A DNA stretch of 64,000 nt, taken from assembly GCA_964633225.1 (NCBI GenBank), contig CAZWFQ010000004.1:16381-80380 (forward strand), read 5' to 3'. This document shows positions 61,363 through 64,000 of this stretch, in pieces. The notes beneath the pieces were generated by a model. The model did no database searches. It saw only the letters and a program-made list of their open reading frames with translations, and had not been told where the DNA came from. The position numbers and the translations under genes were made by a program. This stretch comes from JAKQIM01 sp964633225 (GTDB lineage Bacteria; Chloroflexota; Anaerolineae; Anaerolineales; UBA4823). Numbering within the stretch: the first letter of the stretch is position 1; every line of letters starts with the position of its first letter.

Positions 61363-61923
61363 GTGGCATACCGTTATATCGCATTCTTTAAGCCGTATGG
61401 AGTGCTCAGCCAGTTCACAGATGCATCGGGGCGCGCCACACTCAAGGCTTATATTGACGTGCCCGGTGTGTATGCTGCCGGCCGCTTGGATTACGACAGC
61501 GAAGGCTTGCTGCTGCTCACCGATGATGGCGGGCTGATCCGCCGCCTGACGGACCCACGCTTCCATCTCCCCAAAACCTACCTGGTGCAGGTGGAAGGGC
61601 TCATCACGCCCGAAGCCATCCATAAGCTAGAAGCCGGGGTACTGATCCAGGGTTACCAGACCCGCCGCTGCCAGGCCGCCCTCACTTCCGAGCCCATTCT
61701 CCCCCCTCGCCCCAGGCCCATCACACCCCATGCCCCGCCCTCCTGGCTGCGTATTGTGCTGCACGAGGGCAAAAAACGCCAGGTGCGCCACATGACCGCC
61801 ACCGTGGGCTTCCCCACCCTGCGCCTGGTGCGCGTGGCCATCGGGCCGTTGGCACTGGGCAGCCTCCAGCCTGGCCAATGGCGTGAGCTGTCTCAAGCTG
61901 AGGCTGCTGCGCTGCGCCAATAA
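61363..61923 (+). CDS. 23S rRNA pseudouridine synthase, RsuA/RluE type
   Basis: 186 residues, GTG start. Catalytic GRLDYDSEGLLLLTDDG (Asp in GRLD, ~43-59), KTYLVQVEG and the C-terminal LHEGKKRQVRHMTATVGFPT motif of RsuA-family synthases. There is no S4 domain, as in RluE, which modifies U2457 of 23S rRNA; assignment to RluE rests on length and lack of S4. Divergent from the HNH gene with a 45-base gap. Confidence 0.88.
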   Translation: MAYRYIAFFKPYGVLSQFTDASGRATLKAYIDVPGVYAAGRLDYDSEGLLLLTDDGGLIRRLTDPRFHLPKTYLVQVEGLITPEAIHKLEAGVLIQGYQTRRCQAALTSEPILPPRPRPITPHAPPSWLRIVLHEGKKRQVRHMTATVGFPTLRLVRVAIGPLALGSLQPGQWRELSQAEAAALRQ

Positions 61924-62226
61924 ACAAACCTGGCGCCCGCCATACCAGTCCCCAAGAATCCCCCCCTCGCTCTTCCCATCCAGGCCCTGCGCCGATGCAT
62001 CGCCAGCGCCCCCACCATCCCTTGCGCGCTTTCCGTATTACGTAATATATTTTGCAAAATCTTCACGATCCCTTCATTCTACCCAACCAAAACAGATATC
62101 GCCGGCTTGTAGACAGCCAATCTATAAATTTTAAGCTCGAAAACTCAATTTTGTGGTAAGATTAAACTCTATAAATCAATTTTTATTGCACATTAATTCT
62201 ATTTATTCAGATTGACAGGAGAACTT
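61924..62226. other. AT-rich intergenic region upstream of the TadG-like gene
   Basis: The first ~100 bases are C-rich and featureless. From ~62030 the sequence turns AT-rich, unlike the rest of the window, with TTACGTAA and TTTTGCAAAA palindromes (62038-62062) and several TAAATT/TATAAA-like hexamers. AGGAG at 62217-62221 is the ribosome-binding site of the next gene. I could not place one clear promoter. Confidence 0.5.
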
Positions 62227-63471
62227 ATGCGCACGATGCACCACCAAACTGAAAAAGGCCAGGCTGTGGTTTTCTTAATTCTCGGCTTGGCAGTCTTTAT
62301 GGGCTTCTTAGCCCTGGCAATCGATGGCGGTATGGTCTATGCCGACCGCCGCAACGCCCAGAATGTGGCTGACTCAGCCGCTCTGGCGGGGGCAGCCGCC
62401 ACATCCCTGTACCTCGAAGAGCATCAAATCTACTACAACAACTGGGACTGCAACACCATGGGCGTCTGGAATGCCAAGGTAGCTGGCCTCAACGCGGCCA
62501 TCAACCGCGCGGCATCCAATGAAATGATCATTGACGCAGACAACACGGATGCCAACGGCGTGCTGGTGACCTGTGGGCAGCAGTTCAATGGCACTTACAC
62601 GGAACGCTTCATCGACATTACCGTCGACATCTCGAACACCACCACCACCTCCTTTGCCCACCTGCTCGTATCTGGCGACGACCTATCCAACCATGTAGCT
62701 GCCGTCACGCGCATCCACCCGCGCATGCCCATGGCTCTTGGCAATGCCATCGTGGCCCTTAACCCAGCTGGCTGTTCAGGCAACTCCAACGGCATCGTGA
62801 TCCACGGTAATGCCACTGTGTACGTGGAGGGGGGTGGCGCCTTTTCCAACGGCTGTTTGCAGGGCAACGGCCAACCCGTGATGGATATTACCAACGGCAG
62901 CATTGCGTATGTGGCTGCCTTCAACCCTGGCAATGCCGATTGGAATCCGGCCCCCTTCCAGGCAACCAGCCCCATTCCGGCCGAAATGTATGCACTTCCC
63001 GAGCCCGATTGCACCGGTCACTGGGTCAGCAGCCTGAATGGCAACCTGGCGCCAGGCCTGTACTGCATCACAGGTGATCTAAAGATCAATGCGAACAAAA
63101 CGGTTACCGGCAACGGCGTCACCATTTACATCCCCAATGGCAAAGTACAGATCAACGGTAACGCCACCCTGCAGCTTTCTGCACCGGTTGCCAACCCCGA
63201 TCCCTCGCCAGCCATCCCGGGCGTACTCTTCTACATGCCCCCCTCGAACACCAATACCATGAAAATCAACGGCACCTCCGATTCGTACCTCCAGGGTTCC
63301 ATCATCGCACCGGGGGCAGATATTGAGATGCTGGGCACCGGAGCCGTGAATGGCTACCGCACCCAGGTCATTGGCTGGAATGTGCGCGTTGGCGGCACTG
63401 CCGACACCTTCGTCCTCTTTAACGCCAACGATCAATACTCCAAGCCCACCACCATGGAATTGTTCCGCTAG
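62227..63471 (+). CDS. TadG-like (Flp pilus assembly TadE/G-type) protein
   Basis: 414 residues from ATG 62227 (AGGAG 5 bases upstream). N-terminal prepilin-like helix KGQAVVFLILGLAVFMGFLA with downstream IDGGMVYADRRNAQNVADSA, the TadG_N/Tad hallmark. The rest is extracytoplasmic, with strands rich in Asn/Gly (VIHGNATVYVEGG, ITGDLKINANKTVTGNGVTI, KVQINGNATLQLSA) that look like a right-handed beta solenoid. No other tad gene is in the window, so it is an isolated member; surface exposure is likely. Confidence 0.82.
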   Translation: MRTMHHQTEKGQAVVFLILGLAVFMGFLALAIDGGMVYADRRNAQNVADSAALAGAAATSLYLEEHQIYYNNWDCNTMGVWNAKVAGLNAAINRAASNEMIIDADNTDANGVLVTCGQQFNGTYTERFIDITVDISNTTTTSFAHLLVSGDDLSNHVAAVTRIHPRMPMALGNAIVALNPAGCSGNSNGIVIHGNATVYVEGGGAFSNGCLQGNGQPVMDITNGSIAYVAAFNPGNADWNPAPFQATSPIPAEMYALPEPDCTGHWVSSLNGNLAPGLYCITGDLKINANKTVTGNGVTIYIPNGKVQINGNATLQLSAPVANPDPSPAIPGVLFYMPPSNTNTMKINGTSDSYLQGSIIAPGADIEMLGTGAVNGYRTQVIGWNVRVGGTADTFVLFNANDQYSKPTTMELFR

Positions 63472-63494
63472 AGAGCATCCACCTGACATCCCAA

Positions 63495-63540
63495 AACGAG
63501 CATCAAGCGGCGCCAGTGCACCGCTCGGTGCTCGTTTTTG
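63495..63540 (+). terminator. Intrinsic terminator after the TadG-like gene
   Basis: AACGAGCA/TGCTCGTT outer stem with AGCGG/CCGCT inner pairing, then TTTTTGC. It ends ~38 bases before rnpB. Confidence 0.7.
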
Positions 63541-63565
63541 CATCTTATGGCCTGCAATTTCGTGG

Positions 63566-63571
63566 TATGAT
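63566..63571 (+). promoter_or_regulatory. -10 box of rnpB
   Basis: TATGAT at 63566-63571, 6 bases before the first base of the P1 helix at 63578. A -35 is not clear (TTGCAT at 63538 has a 22-base spacer). Confidence 0.45.
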
Positions 63572-63577
63572 GAAATT

Positions 63578-63995
63578 CCCCAGGCTGGCCGGACGGCCGC
63601 TGGCGTTCTTGGAACGTCAGAGGAAAGTCCGCACTCCACAGAGCACGGTGCCGGATAACATCCGGGGCGGGGGCGGCTGCACTGCAGCCGTTACCTGCCG
63701 GATCGGGCCACAGAGACATATTGCCCTCACTTACTTCCTGATCTCCTTCGGGGGAGAGGGATTACGGGTGAGGGGCGAGGGTGAAAAGGCAGGGTAAGAG
63801 CCTACCGGCACGCCCAGCAATGGGCGTGGCCAGGTAACCCCCACCAGGAGCAAGGCCAAACAGGCGCAAGGTGCTGCTCGTACCGTCTGAGCGCCGGGTC
63901 GGCTGCACGAGGTCGGTGGAGACACCGGCCCTAGATAGATGGCCGTCGGCGAGCCCCGCTCGCGCACAGAATGCGGCTTATAGGCCGGCCTGGGG
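63578..63995 (+). ncRNA. rnpB: RNase P RNA (bacterial type A) with enlarged P12
   Basis: Conserved regions in order: CCCCAGGCTGGCC start pairing with GGCCGGCCTGGGG at the 3' end (P1), GAGGAAAGTCCGCACTCCACAG, GATAACATCC, CACAGAGACA, GGGTGAAAAGGCAGGGTAAG, then GCAAGGCCAAACAGG and GGCTTATAGGCCGG. The catalytic core regions are all present, so the 5'-maturase RNA of tRNA is intact. P12 carries an extra ~60-base palindrome (63722-63783; CCCTCAC...GTGAGGG around CTCCTTCGGGGGAG). Confidence 0.95.
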
Positions 63996-64000
63996 TAAAC

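Overview
The window reads as a chromosomal segment of a Chloroflexota bacterium, most likely of the class Anaerolineae. This is inferred from gene style: short DUF4118 KdpD-like kinases, several ABC-2 exporters with paired permeases, a DnaD/DnaC-like primosome next to dnaB, Ni-SOD, a SelW-type selenoprotein, Gram-positive-style Shine-Dalgarno sites mixed with leaderless starts, and no rRNA or tRNA gene to fix the taxon. Coding density is high, coding sequence is GC-rich, and apart from inverted-repeat elements there is no IS, prophage or CRISPR.

Layout. 1-3.0 kb (minus): replication block (DnaC-like loader cut by the window edge, DnaD-like, DnaB) behind a bifunctional-nuclease-domain gene. 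3.1-9.3 kb (plus): a response regulator with a degenerate receiver, a histidine phosphatase, then a potassium module made of a KimA-like importer, a KdpD-like kinase and a KdpE-like regulator. A phased array of TTGACA repeats lies upstream of kimA. 9.3-15.2 kb: LOG-family protein and class III adenylate cyclase (minus), then an ABC exporter with two permeases (plus). 15.2-19.5 kb (minus): PAS histidine kinase, then a Trp T-box operon encoding a selenocysteine-containing SelW-like protein (in-frame TGA at codon 13), TrpS, a Nudix enzyme and D-aminoacyl-tRNA deacylase. 19.5-28.2 kb (mostly minus): phosphatase, Rieske oxygenase, ADP-ribosylglycohydrolase, Zn/Cd P-type ATPase, an active and an apparently dead DEDD exonuclease, acyltransferase, secreted M6 protease.

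28.3-36 kb (plus): MTA phosphorylase, a SEDS polymerase fused to a transpeptidase-like domain that lacks all catalytic motifs, a response regulator translationally coupled to a secreted FG-GAP protein, a membrane protein and a lipoprotein, ending at a 48-base perfect palindrome. 36-49 kb (minus): 7Fe ferredoxin, a 2015-residue Ser/Thr kinase-ATPase-TPR-GAF-histidine kinase, and an operon of radical SAM protein, coiled-coil protein, multi-AAA+ ATPase and MFS transporter. That operon is preceded by two promoters carrying the same 16-base operator-like box and is the best candidate here for an undescribed system. 49-51 kb (minus): RNHCP protein and RsgA behind a leader peptide and tandem terminators. 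51.2-63.5 kb (mainly plus): Ni-SOD with its protease, EamA transporter, Nudix, FtsK, phospholipid synthase, Lgt, ABC exporter, MBL hydrolase, HNH nuclease (minus), pseudouridine synthase, TadG-like protein. The window closes with RNase P RNA (rnpB), whose P12 arm carries an extra palindrome.

All family calls come from reading motifs by eye; no database search was run.
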